Part shown: one piece after another, positions 12,401 through 24,659 of the stretch
Layout of the letters: each line of letters begins with the position of its first letter
Numbering within the stretch: the first letter of the stretch is position 1
NCBI RefSeq assembly: GCF_020184175.1
Contig: NC_065530.1
Coordinates: forward strand, 18,949,260-19,013,259
Direction of reading: 5' to 3'
DNA length: 64,000 nt
Source of the DNA: Aphis gossypii
Taxonomy: Eukaryota; Arthropoda; Insecta; Hemiptera; Aphididae
Notes under the pieces: model-generated
The model's database searches: none
What the model was told of the DNA's origin: nothing
The model's input: only the letters and a program-made list of their open reading frames with translations
Made by a program: the position numbers and the translations under genes

Positions 12401-15400
12401 TGAATAGCCATTCTAAATATTAAAGCAGTATTTCTATGGCTGAATTATTTATTGGTGTGTCTAAAATATATACGTACTAATGACGATCGCGGATCGGCGG
12501 CGGCCGTCAGCGCCTACTACTAACGCCGATCCGTGATCAGCAGCGGCGGTGAACGTGTTAAAATCTTACTTGGGTTTATTACCTCATTCTTTTCAATTGT
12601 AAATATTTTGAAACAGCTAATTTACTTATAATATGGCTATATACATTTACTTGCATCCTCTAAGACTAGTAAGATTCTTGATAAAAATTTACAATAATAC
12701 AACAGGTAAGTTGTGTCCCGAATGCCCAAACGCAACTTACCTATCATATTTATTGACGGGTTACTTGCGTCCCAAACGATAATTTTGATTATAATATGAT
12801 TGAGATTTAATTATTCATTTTATCACTCACGCCCTAATATCTTTGTTTTAATCAAAGTACTAAAAGAATTTCAAATTAATACAATATATACCTATTCTTA
12901 TGAACAGTTTGAATAAACTAAAAAAAATGAAACTCAAATTTTAAAACTTAACAACAAAGAAATTAATTAAATTAGTTATTTATAAGCTTATAAAATTATA
13001 ACTAATGTATGTCATAATTTTTTTTTACCTAATATTGATTTCTAACAACATTTCTACATTTATTTTTTTTTTTTTAGTTGAAAATGTTTTAAAATTATAA
13101 TATGACATTAGCAATTCTGTGAAATATTTCAAAAAATTATTAATAGCTATTAAATATAACAATTTACGTAAATATACCTATATGTTTTTTCCTTATTTAG
13201 GTATGCCTTACTATCAACTTATATCGTTATAAAATTATCATTCGAGGCGCGATTAATACATTATTGAAATACGACAGGTAAGTTGTGTCCTAACCACTTA
13301 TAGACGAAACTTACCTTTAATAATAATTAACAAGCAATTGCGTCCTAACTGTTTGGACGCAAGCTACCTGCTATTATAAATTTGGGACGCAAGTAGTATG
13401 CTCTATATAATAATACTATTTAATTTGAGTTGTATTTATTGCAAAATTAATATGCATATTTTAACATTAAAAGATTAATAAGTACCCATTGATCTGTTGG
13501 TACAGCCAAAAAAATTAATTATGGTTGTACCAATGTTATCTCATATTCTTATCACAATTTCAATATAGTATATCAAGGGATGACCGAATGATCGATCACA
13601 GAAGATTTAAAAGTCAATTTCAGTTTGATTAGGATTTATCATTATACATTTAATAATCTTCCTAATGAATCTATAAATCTCAATAACTGCTGTTGATAAT
13701 AGTTGTATGTATTTTAAAATATCCTAAAAGTAATAATATATTATAAATATTTAGTAGATCTTTTACAACAACAAAAATTGAACCCTTTTGTGATATTATA
13801 CTCGTAATTATTATTTATAATAAACATAATTTTCTTACTTTCATCATGTATAATCTCTGTTTTTGTTTTCCACGTACTCAACTCTTTCAAAACTTTTTCT
13901 TTCTCTTCGTCACGAATACTTTGAATAAGTTGATGTTCTTTGTTTTCGAAATCTATTTGTTCCTTGACAGCTAATCGGTCTCGTTCTGTTTTAAGAACTA
14001 ATAGGTACACCATAAAAATATCAATAATTAATAAATATTGCAAAAAACTCAGTTTTTATTTTTTATTCACACTATAAGACTGTACTATTTGTAAAAATTC
14101 TTTTGTTTTAAGATAAATACAAATGATGATAATCTATACTATAAAAGTAAGTCCCGATTTTTTAGTTAGCAATCGCCCACAACCAACCTAAAATGTGTAA
14201 ATAAAATCGACAATGAATCAATTATTAATGTCGACATATATGAAATGTGACAACGGCTCAGTGCTTTGAACGGTCCTGTGGGGTTTGAAATATAGATCAC
14301 TGCGTTCTAACTACGACTGACGTACTTTATCTTGAGACTCGAATAGTTAACATAGATTAAAACACATCCAATAATAATAACCAATAGAAAAGTATTATAG
14401 TAAGTCAGTAGCACGCTGATTTGCTGTATGATACGAAAACCCACAATATGCCATGCCCATTAGTTATTTAATCATCATTATTATATTGTTATTCGTTAAT
14501 TAACAACGATATATTATTACATAATTTATTTCCTGGGTGTAAGAATAATGATATTAATGTGAGAAAAAAATTGTTTTTATTGTCTATAAGTTATAACTCT
14601 ATAAGTATACTTATGAGAATTTATAAACCCTTTAAATTAACATCATTTTGTATAATAATTAACATATAACGTCTACCAAAGTTACATAATAATTAATTTT
14701 ACAAGACGTACATACCAGCCTTTTGTTTAGATTTATTCTGTCGTTCTTGAATGATGTTATTCAAAATTTCACATTTCAACTTTTTTAACTCCTCTTTCGA
14801 TTTCTTAAGTGCCAAACATTCCCAATGTACACTGTTCTTCTTTTGTAACTCAAATAAAACAGATCCATTATCAAAAGTGCACTTACTATACTCCTCGTTT
14901 ATTTCATCCCAAAGAATCGCTTCGAAAATATGCGGTAAACAGCTAATCTGCATGTATAACAAATATACATAATGATAAAACTATAAACTGGATACCTATA
15001 ACTTTAACAGTAATGATGATCTCGAAAAGTATTAAAATTTTAAATAACTTTTCTTTACATTTTTTGAATTAATCATTACAAAATATTTATGAAATATTTT
15101 ATCATTTTAACATTCTAAAATTTTGATTGGCAGCATGTATTTTTAATTTTATAAACTGCTCGCATATTCTTAGAATTTGTATGTGTAAAAATAAAATTTC
15201 GAACAAGTAGTAGGTATATTATTCTTAAATAAAGTTCAGATATTTATATAATTGAATATCTGCAGTTTAATGACAGTAAAAAAACGATAATAACAGAAAA
15301 ATTTTATTACATATTGGAGAACATTTTAAGAGTTAAAGAATATTTTTTTTCCTAAACACATTAACTTGAATTAGTTATTTTGTAAATTGCAAGAAAAAAA

Positions 15401-16812
15401 TACTAATTAATTTTAGTCTTCAATTATTATAAATTAAATAAATAAATAATGTTGTTGAATATATTGGAGTATAGTAAAATTCATAACAATAAAAAATACA
15501 TAAAACATTAAATTCTTACAAATAATGTTTTTAAATTATAACAAAATAATTCGCTTGTCGTTATTTATTGTTTAAATAAGTAATTTCGTTTAAATAGGAA
15601 CTTCAAATGTCTATTTTTAGACTTTATGGCTTCGGTATAAATTACATATGAAGAATCTTTTATTAAAATTTAAAAATTTAGATAAAAGAAAAAAATTTTT
15701 ATGAATTTTTAACTACAAAATAATAAGCAATTTTAACAATTTTTGTCAAAAATGCGCACAAAAAAAATTGTGCCTATTTATTTTAAATCTTTTTACACAG
15801 ATATAAGAATAAATTTTGTGAAATCTTATTTTAAATGTTCGAGAGATTAAACCCAGATAATATTTTTTTATCAACGTTTATAGAAAAAAAAATTTAATTT
15901 TGAAAAACCTTATTATATAATGAAAACAATATTCTAAACATTTGAGGAAAATGACATATATCTACTGTTATTTTTTTTTTTTTTGTTTTTATACAATTAT
16001 CAAAAATTGCTACAGATGAATATCAAATATCTTAAATATTTTAACTTTAAATAATGAAAAATATGAATATAATTTTCTAACTACAAAATACTTTACTAAT
16101 TTTCACAATATGTATGAATTTTATCAAAATTCTAATTTTAAACACTTATAAAAAAAATGACTGTACATTAAATATTTTCAATATTCCTTAATTGAAAAAT
16201 TAAAAACTTATGAAGAGCTTTGTATTAAATTTTTGAGTACTTCTACCCAGAAAATAATTTTTAATCGATGTTTATAAAAACAAAACTAAAAAAAAAAATT
16301 AAAAAATCTTATTTATACTTGTATAAGCAGTACAAAATTGATTTTATTAAAATAATTGAATTTTCGTAAAAATTCCCGTTTGTCTTTAAGTTTTTGTTTG
16401 TTTTTGCCTATTATAAAAATAAGTATTGGAAATTTTTAAGAAGTACAAACTAGATCTAATTCGATATCCAAAATTCCAAAACCACCTCCATTTTTAAAAA
16501 CCAAGGCATTTTATCGATAACTTATCGTATACTCATACATAAAAAAACACATTAATGTTAAAGTTTTCAACTTATCTATATTTATTGCATACTGTATATT
16601 ATCGTATATACCATATATCTGTACTAAAATATTGTATAATTACTTACAATTTAATCTACTAAATTTATAAATATTTCAATTATACTTACTTTTAAATATT
16701 TATTAGATGTAAGAATATCAGCATTTTTCTGGGAGACGTGTGGAATTTGAATTTGTAAAAATAATTTACATTCAGTTTGCCACCAAGAAAAGTCTTTCAC
16801 GATGATAGGCAT
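9431..16812 (-). CDS. Dnaaf4: Dynein axonemal assembly factor 4 (DYX1C1 family)
   Basis: Seven exons on the minus strand, 16812-16690, 14947-14716, 13997-13839, 11943-11750, 11660-11560, 11122-10969 and 9700-9431, join in phase into 410 residues; the human protein is about 420. The N terminus (MPIIVKDFSWWQTECKLFL, then the exon starting ISCLPHIFEAILWDEI) is the p23/CS domain, residues about 3-90. A charged coiled-coil linker follows, then the conserved IEINFTPRHF motif before DEEEWLKKQ, then TPR repeats, for example AVLYLNRSKAQVQMKNYHKA and AYYNRGKALVELNTAHLAI, to the C terminus. The family acts with Hsp90/Hsp70 in the cytoplasm to preassemble axonemal dynein arms; in an insect the expected site is sperm flagella. 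The ATG at 16812 was chosen because it begins the p23 domain; an in-frame ATG at 16854 adds 14 unconserved residues. The last exon is markedly GC-richer than its surroundings. Confidence 0.93.
9879..10519. mobile_element. Non-autonomous hAT-like element, copy 1 (DNAAF4 intron 6)
   Basis: Begins near CAGTCTGTTCCCAACC and ends near GGAACCGCTA, an imperfect version of hAT-type termini CAGTGGTTCCCAACC, with G/C runs just inside one end. The interior around 10240-10285 is recognisably the reverse complement of 30600-30650 in the second copy, including the GATAACG and GAATCCA blocks. No transposase is encoded and no clean 8-bp target duplication is visible. Confidence 0.65.
12083..12162. repeat. 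GC-rich palindrome, copy A (DNAAF4 intron 3)
   Basis: Arms ATGACGATCCGTGATCGGCG and the reverse complement of CGCCGATCATGGATCGTCAT enclose GTGGCCACTGCC/GGCAATGGTCGC inner arms and a short AT loop. It would fold into a hairpin of about 35 bp with few mismatches. Its GC content stands out sharply from the surrounding AT-rich intron. Confidence 0.75.
12485..12538. repeat. GC-rich palindrome, copy B (DNAAF4 intron 3)
   Basis: A second, shorter relative of the 12083-12162 palindrome: arms GATCGCGGATCGGCG and CGCCGATCCGTGATC about 25 bp apart, again preceded by TAATGACGATC. The two copies lie 400 bp apart in the same intron. Confidence 0.65.
12714..13395. repeat. Cluster of short palindromes built on CAGGTAAGTTGTGTCC
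   Basis: CAGGTAAGTTGTGTCC occurs at about 12715 and 13275, each followed within about 25 bp by an inverted partner (CGCAACTTACC; CGAAACTTACC). Further divergent or inverted units occur near 12758 (GGTTACTTGCGTCC), 13342 (TTGCGTCC...GGACGCAAGCTACCTG) and 13382 (GGGACGCAAG). Each unit is an imperfect hairpin of about 40 bp. The motif includes a perfect + strand splice-donor consensus, but the host gene is on the minus strand. Confidence 0.6.
15640..16400. repeat. Degenerate direct repeats, period about 400 bp (DNAAF4 intron 1)
   Basis: Two diverged units can be aligned by eye: CCCAGATAATATTTTTTTAT with CAACGTTTATAG at 15850-15890, and CCCAGAAAATAATTTTTAAT with CGATGTTTATAA at 16246-16280; likewise AACTACAAAATAATAAGCAA (15712) and AACTACAAAATACTTTACTA (16080). 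The style resembles the internally repetitive long elements at 22.9 and 34.6 kb, but family membership is not shown. Confidence 0.4.
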
Positions 16813-17537
16813 TATTTTTAATTTAATTTTAACGTATTGATTTCCCCTATACACATATGATGTTTACTTATATAATCTTTTAAGGAAAAATAATAGCAAT
16901 CATCAAGCAATTGTTTGTTACCATGGTCACATCAAAGATGGCTCTAGGTAACAAAAGAAATGGAACACACAAAGGTTAGGTTATGGTAAGTGTTATATGC
17001 CATATAGTACACTATATTACACTATTTATGTTATTTAATTTCGTTATTACTTTTAGTAATATTGTTTAGAAACGATGTAGAGCAATCAATTATAACTTTT
17101 AATAAAACAATAGATAAGATTGAAAATTTGATTATTAAATTCAATAAATATTTGCTGTATATTTATATTTTTTTTCTTAAGCTCAGCAGTGTTATTAAAC
17201 AATATTTATTACGAATATCAAGTATTGAAATTTACAATTAAAAAATCTTTCTAATATTTAACACAACAACAAACTTGTATTTTAATAACCAATGATTACA
17301 AAATAAATCATCTTAAAGAATAATAGGCTTTGAAATAATAAATAAAATATGTTTTAATTAAGTTCAAGAATATATAACTGAAATTAAATCAAACCATTAA
17401 ACTAATCGAAATAATTACATAATGGTTATTATTATATTAGGTATGAGACTTATATTAAGTGTATCGTTACTAATATAATACTACTATAGTCAAATACGTA
17501 ATTCCATTACGTTGTATATACGTTCAATGTTGTTAAA
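16813..17537. other. Intergenic: DNAAF4 5' flank and oxidase 3' flank
   Basis: Contains the upstream region of DNAAF4 (-) and the 3' flank of the oxidase gene (-). A short G/C-richer patch at 16915-16985 lies just upstream of DNAAF4 and may be its core promoter. Nothing coding was recognised. Confidence 0.5.
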
Positions 17538-20343
17538 TCAATTGTTAACTGAATTTAATAAATCAACTGCATATTTCACTGTTCCGGGCGCTAATGTTAT
17601 TCCATATCCTCCGTGACCGTAATTGTGTACAATCTAAATAAATAGATATAAGTTATTCGTTATTATTATATATAAATATATTACATAATAACTCAACTCT
17701 ATTATGGTACATATCAAGAAAAAAATTATCAATATTTATAAGAAAATATATCGGGTATTTTAAATTTAAGAACTTACCACAGTATCATTTATATGTTCAG
17801 TTTCTACTCGTATTTTGTTCCTATAAGGTCTAAGACCAACCCAAACCTTGTAGTCCGTTTTTAATGCTTCTTTCAATGATGGTAATAATGTTGTACATTT
17901 TTCTATTATTTCTTCTGTGTTGCGTTCATTCACCTGCTCGTTATGACTGCCAAAATGTCTACATCCACCTAGTACAACAGTCCCATCGCTTATAGATGGA
18001 ATTATATAGGTATCGGAATCCCAATAGTAAAATTTGTCAACCCAAGGAGCTTTAACCTACAACATAATAGTAAAATTATGAAATACCATTTATTTAATTT
18101 TATGACTAAGTATTATATCACATTTAAAGCTAAATACTTTATTGTATCTCGTTTAAGAATGTATTGAAAATTAAATAGGTTATTACACAAAATATTATTA
18201 TTATAACTACTATCGATAAAATAATAATTATCAATCTGCTATTTCATAAATATATTAATATATTATTTGAGAAATATATAATAAGATTTTATTTATGTAA
18301 ACTTAACATGTCGTGAAATTGTAATAAAAATATTTTACCCGAATTACTTGCCCACGAATAGGTAAAACATTCACATCATTACACAATTTTCCGGCTCTAA
18401 GCCCAGTGCAGTTAAAAATAATATCATATTCACCACACAATTCTTCGAGTGATTCGATTTTCCGTTTAATAATGGTTACACCACTATTACTTATTCTATA
18501 AGAAAATAAATAGCAATTAAATATAATAAAAAAATAAAAAATAAATAATAATTGTAACTTTTGAAATTAAACTATAAAAATTAAATTTTATTGTAATTTT
18601 TATAAATATAATAATTATATATACTTTTTCAAAGCCCATGGTAAGAACAGTTTACATTCAATGACTATCGACGTAAAGAAACTACCATAGTTGATTTTAA
18701 GTTGATTTTCAACAGACGAATGCGCTTTTAATTCCTCATCGGTAGCTTCTCTGAAGTCTGGTGAACAATTTTTCATGTAATGGTTCTAACACATTAATAC
18801 ATATACATACATTATACGTAGATATAATATGTACATTGTACAATTTGTATATATTAAATATATATATATATATAGGTACATGAATTTTCAAACATTGTCT
18901 TTATGTTTTAAAGACAAATAAATGTATCATAAATTATTATTATTGAAGTACAATAATGCAATATTACCTATTACTTACTTTTATAATATCTGGATTCTTA
19001 GTCGAAAACATGTAACCAGAAACTTCATTTATGCCGCATAATTCATACCTATTTTTTAATAGATTTTTATAAAAACTATAAGAGTCGTCAACCCATTGCC
19101 TATAAAAAAAAAAAAACGATTTTTACAATGTCAAATCACAAGAAATTTTCAATTTCATTTATAAAATATTAAATAATTAAAAACAATTTAAACTTTAAAA
19201 AATATTATCACAAAAGAAACATAGTTGTGCCTAACTTGAATAGCTAACACTAACTTATTAAACACTTATAAAAGGACTTCAGAGCACTATTTGTTTTCTC
19301 TTTCTGACGCATGCATGACATAGCAAATTTGTGCAGCATTAACTTTGTGTTATTAGTTTTAACATTTAAGAGAATTGACCTATTAACCAAACCTAAACAT
19401 GATATTCTACTACTACGTTAGTAATCCTACGATATTTCAATATATACATTATTAAAATTTAAAAATGATTAAATACTACAGTAAAATATAGATAATGTAT
19501 GAATTGTATCAAATTTATCTGGGAGTGTTTCATACTATATTATATTTAATCATACATGTTTAAAATTTTAATACGTTACATATTTTGTAATACGCACAAT
19601 TAATAATAATAGGTAATAATAATATTGCATATAAATGCAAAAGAATCAATATTCCAAACCTGTGTGGTAAACAATGTTTTTTAACTTATTTTAAGTAGAA
19701 TATACATAGGTGAAAATATTTAGACAATCCTGCCCAAGAAAAATGACATATAATTTACGATGAGAAAAATGAAATTTTTCCAAATAAATCCTTACCCCCA
19801 TTAGAAATTTCCAAGGGATTTATTAATTGCCATTACGAATGCTAATTATTTTTCTGTTTTTTGTAATCGATGCTAACCTTAGGTATATATATGTAAGGAA
19901 AAAAATTATTCAATTTTCATTACTGAAACAAAATTCATGTGTGATTCAATATTTAAGAGTTGAATTCCGTGATTAAAAATAACCTTCAACCTGTCCGGGA
20001 GCCCAAAGAATAATACTCGTACAAATTTTAATGCCAATTAGTCAAAACCCAAAAACTATGGATTTGTATAAAAAACAACAAAATATAAAAAAGGCGTATG
20101 ATTTTTTTTTATAATAAATAACATAATAAGGTAAACTCACTGAGAGATTTCGAGACTGGGTCCGAAAACGTACGTGTCAGGCCGCAACAGTCCGGCTGCG
20201 CCATCACTGAGCGTCTCTTCATTGAACTTGTCCGCAATCAGAGTCAAGTCGTAATTCGGATATCTTCTCTGAACTTCCAACACTGAATTTACACCGATAA
20301 TACCCGCACCGACAATGGCCACTTTTTTATGCTGCGATGTCAT
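17538..20343 (-). CDS. D-amino-acid / D-aspartate oxidase family flavoenzyme
   Basis: Six exons on the minus strand, 20343-20141, 19099-18979, 18785-18625, 18495-18339, 18056-17778 and 17633-17538, join in phase into 338 residues; family members are about 340-347. Near the N terminus KKVAIVGAGIIGVNSV is the GxGxxG FAD-binding fold. Later IIFNCTGLRAGKL, PIRGQVIRVKAPW and WVGLRPYRNKIRVE are family landmarks, and IVHNYGHGGYGITLAPG is the C-terminal DAO signature. These enzymes oxidatively deaminate D-amino acids to 2-oxo acids, ammonia and H2O2, usually in peroxisomes. The protein ends LLNSVNN, with no typical SKL-like peroxisomal signal. Choice between neutral and acidic D-amino acids cannot be made safely by eye. 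Confidence 0.92.
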
Positions 20344-22923
20344 TATTTCTATACATAAAAAACAAAATATACGTAAATCTAACACAAATACAATGATTAC
20401 AACACCGCACAAATCATACTATATACTGTAAACTGCACAAAGTATACTGTACTACACAAACAGCAATTATAATGTATTGGACCGATAAAACACAATTTAA
20501 ACGATTAACAATAATTATATTATAATGTGATGTATTATAAATGCGTATTATTCGACCGGCTCATAATAGATAAATTTAATCAAAGTAGGTAACAATTATA
20601 ATACCTAACTTTTCTAATAAGTGTACTTATATATGTACAAAACGTTCAAACTATCAATCCATTTATAAAATAAATAAATCATACAATAAATGAAAAATAC
20701 TTTAGATATACCGGGTGATCTGTTATTTAATGTAAGTAAGTATGTATTTAAAGTTAAGATGTGTACTGTACAGAGCTGTATGCCTACCACAAAATGTTAG
20801 TCCACTATAATCTGTGTATCTTAACTTTTAAAGATGTATATAACTAATAAACTAAGTACTTGTCCAAAATTTGGTTTCTAAGCATAAAAATACTTTAAAC
20901 AATATTTTACTTTAAAATTATACAAAATAATAAAAAACTTAAAAAACGATTGTTAAAAGATTGTTTTGTATTTTATAATAACTTAAAAAAATATTTTCTG
21001 AAATAATAAGTTTCTTATACAAATTAAACGGATCATCTCATATGATACAAACATAATATTACAGTACCTACATAATATATAATTATTATTAGGTGATGTT
21101 CGATGTTATGGATATTACCGCTGTAGTGATATCGTCGTACACACTCATATTTTACCGACGATAAGCCACAATAAGTATAATAGGTAATTACGTATGATTT
21201 TCAAGTGGAAATTTAAGGACAGTTCAGAATGTGATTGTGGAAATGACAACCAGACTATGAGACATATTACAGACGAATGCGTGAATAGATAAGGTTCGAG
21301 TTGGGCATTAATGGGATTAATGAAGTTACGAAGGAAGCAGATGAATAAAGGGCCTTGGACACAGACATTTAGATTTGAATAAGTACTATATAATGTACTA
21401 TTATTATTATCAATTATAAAATTTATTTATTGTATTTTAAATGTTACTGTGTTATTGTTATTGTTGCCATACGAAGAAAAAATAAGGTACAACAATACGC
21501 GGGGCTAGAATTTGTATGCAACAGCATGTTTTTTTTCTAAGTCCAAATAGCATTTTAGTGAGTACCTAATGTTCGAGATTTATATTATTGTGATGAAAAT
21601 GGTACTATTTTTATTTTGCATGTTTTTGCATATATTGTGCTTAATGCATATTTTTTTTAATATATCTAGTATGATCGTATTTATTGTACATTTTACATTT
21701 TACATGAAAAAAAGTAAAGCCAGTTTTAATCTAATAATATAAATACAATAAAAATGTGATAAAGTTATTAATTAATCAGTTATCATCACACAAGAATCTT
21801 TAATTCGGACCTAGGTTAAAGTCTGCGCACGCCTATGTATTTAAGCTGATAATAATTAAACTAATCAAAGTACCTATATAACTTGGTTTTTTGGTCAAAT
21901 ATAAATTTTATTTTTATAAATACAATCATATAGCACAAAATACTATGTTCGCCGATTATTTATATTTGAAATTTTAAAAAAAATAGATAGTTGTAGCATA
22001 TAACATACGTATTTCTACCATTGAATATGAATTAAATTAATTGTATTGTTAAAATAACAATTTAGGCATACGAAAAATTAATAAAAAATTTTTAATTTTT
22101 AATCTCAATTATATGATATTAACTATTAAGACAATCAGCCAATCACTGATGTATTTCAATAAATAAATATTTTTTTTTTGTAATTATATTTTATATCTTG
22201 TATGTATCTCTTAAAAATTAAAACGCATATTTTTGCATATTTTGGCAAATTAAATGCATATTTTACAATTTTTTATTGCATAACAATCTTAACCCTGTTT
22301 ATTATTTTCGTAGTAACAATATTAAGTACCTATGTAATTTTATAGGTACCTATTGTATATTTAATATTTTTAATGTTACATGTAGCCATTAATCTGTACA
22401 TGGTGTATAATTTTATTTTGTTAGCTGGGATAAAAACAATAAGGTACTATAAGTTAAAATTAAATTAAAATGTGATTGTAAGTAATAATAAGTTATTTTT
22501 TATTAAAGTAATTATCAATTTATCAATTTTTTTTTTTTTTTTTGTATCCTAAATTAAATAAACTATTAAATCCTATTATATAAAATTTAATTAAAAAAAA
22601 AAAACATAATTGTATTGTAGTAGTATACTAAAATATCTAAACATTTAATTAGGGAACCCAATCTTTTTTCATCCTTTAAATCAAGCTCTGTAAGTAAGCC
22701 TTACACAGTACACACTACCTAAAGAACAAGAGAAACTCATAAATATGATGTAAAAGAAACATAATACCAATAACAAAACATGAATTCACAGCAATTAGAG
22801 AAATTAAGGGATAATGTGTTTAAATCAATTTGGGATTATTGATATACTTAAATAAAGCAAATCAAAACAATATTTTTAAAAATATCCATACTAAAGAATA
22901 TTTGAAAAATACAAACATTTTTA
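20344..22923. other. AT-rich intergenic block upstream of the oxidase gene
   Basis: Apart from the LINE remnant at 21200-21381, it holds AT-rich sequence with scattered TGCATATTTTTGCATAT-like words (near 21617 and 22228) that probably come from an old transposon. No gene is visible. Confidence 0.5.
21200..21381 (+). mobile_element. Decayed 3' coding end of a non-LTR retrotransposon
   Basis: Plus-strand translation gives CDCGNDNQTMRHITDEC, the C-x-C...H-x4-C motif found after the reverse transcriptase in many LINEs. A TAG stop and a frame change follow, leading to a tail resembling the usual W..LD.. ending. Only about 60 codons survive. Confidence 0.65.
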
Positions 22924-24491
22924 GATTCTGAACGAAGTGATGAATGTATTGATTTTACAATGGTGTGTGTTTTTTTTTTTTTTTTTTTTTTGTGTCTGTG
23001 TACAGCATAACTAGTCGAAATAATGCTCCAATTTCAAACAATGGGGGTGGTTTCCGATGTAAAAGTGAATATCCTTGGTGCATTATAGAGGTAAAAAGTT
23101 AACATTTTCCAACAGTTTTCAAAAAAATCGAGAAAAACAAAAAAAAAATGACGGAAAAACGGCAATTTTTACGCAAAACCAGTTTTCGACCAAATGGTTT
23201 TTTTTTTATGGTTGTAATTCAAAAACTAATCACTGAAAATACTTGAAATTTTCACCAAATGTTAATGTCAGTGGTATCCGTATATAGTTAAATTTTCAAA
23301 AAAGTTTGACTTTTTTTGAGTTATTTATAGACCACTGAAATTTTCGATTTTTTGAGAAACTTTTTTTTAAGGTGTCGATAAAAAATTTTTGAATGACCAA
23401 AAAGTTTTGAAAATTTAATACAAGGTTCCTTATGAGTTGTTTTTAATGTAGCTAAAAAAAATTAAAAATCGTTAGTCACAATTTTTTTTTATAAGCGTTT
23501 TTAGTTCAAATTTTTACGAAATCTGTCGAAAACGCGAAAATTTGCAAGTAATTTTGAAGTTGAAAAATCATAAAATTTTTTTCTTTTATAACTAAGTTTT
23601 GAAAATTTGGTACAAGGTTCTCCATACATTTTTCTTCAAATATCTGTAAAAAAAATTCTACCGGATTCAGACAAAAAAATTTTATGAGTGTTTGAAATTT
23701 AAATTTTTACAAAAACCGCGTTAAATAACAGTTTAGCCTCAAACGATTTTTGATATTTGTTATTATTCAAAAAGTATAAGTCGTAGATACTTGAAAATTT
23801 TACCAGTTATTAAGATTCGCCTTTTCTTTACGTGATTTAAATTTCAAAATATTTTGACTTTTTTTGAGCTATTTATAGACAACTGAAATTTTCAATTTTT
23901 CTGAAAAAATATTTTTGAAGTGTCGATAAAATTTTTTTGGCCCTATCAAAATACTTGAAAATTTAATACAAAGTTCCTCATATGTTATTCTTATAGTGAT
24001 TAAAAAATTATAAGAATACATAGGCACAATTTTTTTTTATTAGCATTTGAAGTTCAAATTTTGACGAAAATTCGTCAAAATTATGAATATTTGCGAAATA
24101 TTTGAAGTTGAAAAATCATAAAAGTTTTTGTGTTTATTACTAAGGATTAAAAATACAACACTAAGTTTTCCATAAGTTTACCTTCAAGTATCTATAGAGA
24201 AAACTCGAAGCATCATTATAGGAAAAATTTTAAGTACGTTTGAATTTTAAATTTTAACGAAATAGCGTAACGATAACGATTTATCCTCAAACGATTTTAA
24301 ATATTTGTTATTATTCAAAAAGTATAAGTCATAGATACTTGAAAATTTTACCAGTTATTAAGATTCGCGTTTTCTTTACGTGAATTAATTTTCAAAATAT
24401 TTTTTAATATAAGCTGGTTTTTTTAAACCACCTTTTTTACCAACCACTAGAAATTATATCCTAGGCTGACAAATCATCTTCGTTCAGAATC
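22924..24491. mobile_element. Long inverted-repeat element, copy 1 (GATTCTGAACGAAG termini)
   Basis: Left terminus GATTCTGAACGAAG (22924) is matched by the inverted terminus CTTCGTTCAGAATC (24478-24491). Inside are diverged tandem units of about 500 bp carrying recurring phrases: AAAGTATAAGTC(A/G)TAGATAC, ACTTGAAAATTTTACCAG, GTTCAAATTTT(T/G)ACGAAA and TTGAAGTTGAAAAATCATAA. No transposase frame is visible. Similarity to copy 2 continues about 100 bp beyond the right terminus, to about 24590, so the true element may be larger. Confidence 0.75.
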
Positions 24492-24659
24492 GTTTTTCGT
24501 ATACAATGATAACTATCATTGGATTCAAATTTAACACTCCTATAATATATAATACTGATCCATACGGCACCTAATGTACAGCAGAGCGGTACTCACTTGC
24601 CCACTTTTTTATTTATAAACTATTATATAAATCTATAAAATTATACTATCTTGTACATA

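Noticed and set aside
12714..13395. Regular short repeats considered as a CRISPR array
   Set aside because: The genome is eukaryotic, units are imperfect palindromes at irregular spacing, and there are no cas genes.
14133..14180. TCTATACTATAAAAGTAAGT followed by CCCGATTTTTTAG, resembling a Helitron 5' end
   Set aside because: No CTRR-hairpin 3' end was found within DNAAF4 intron 2; a short AT-rich match is not enough.
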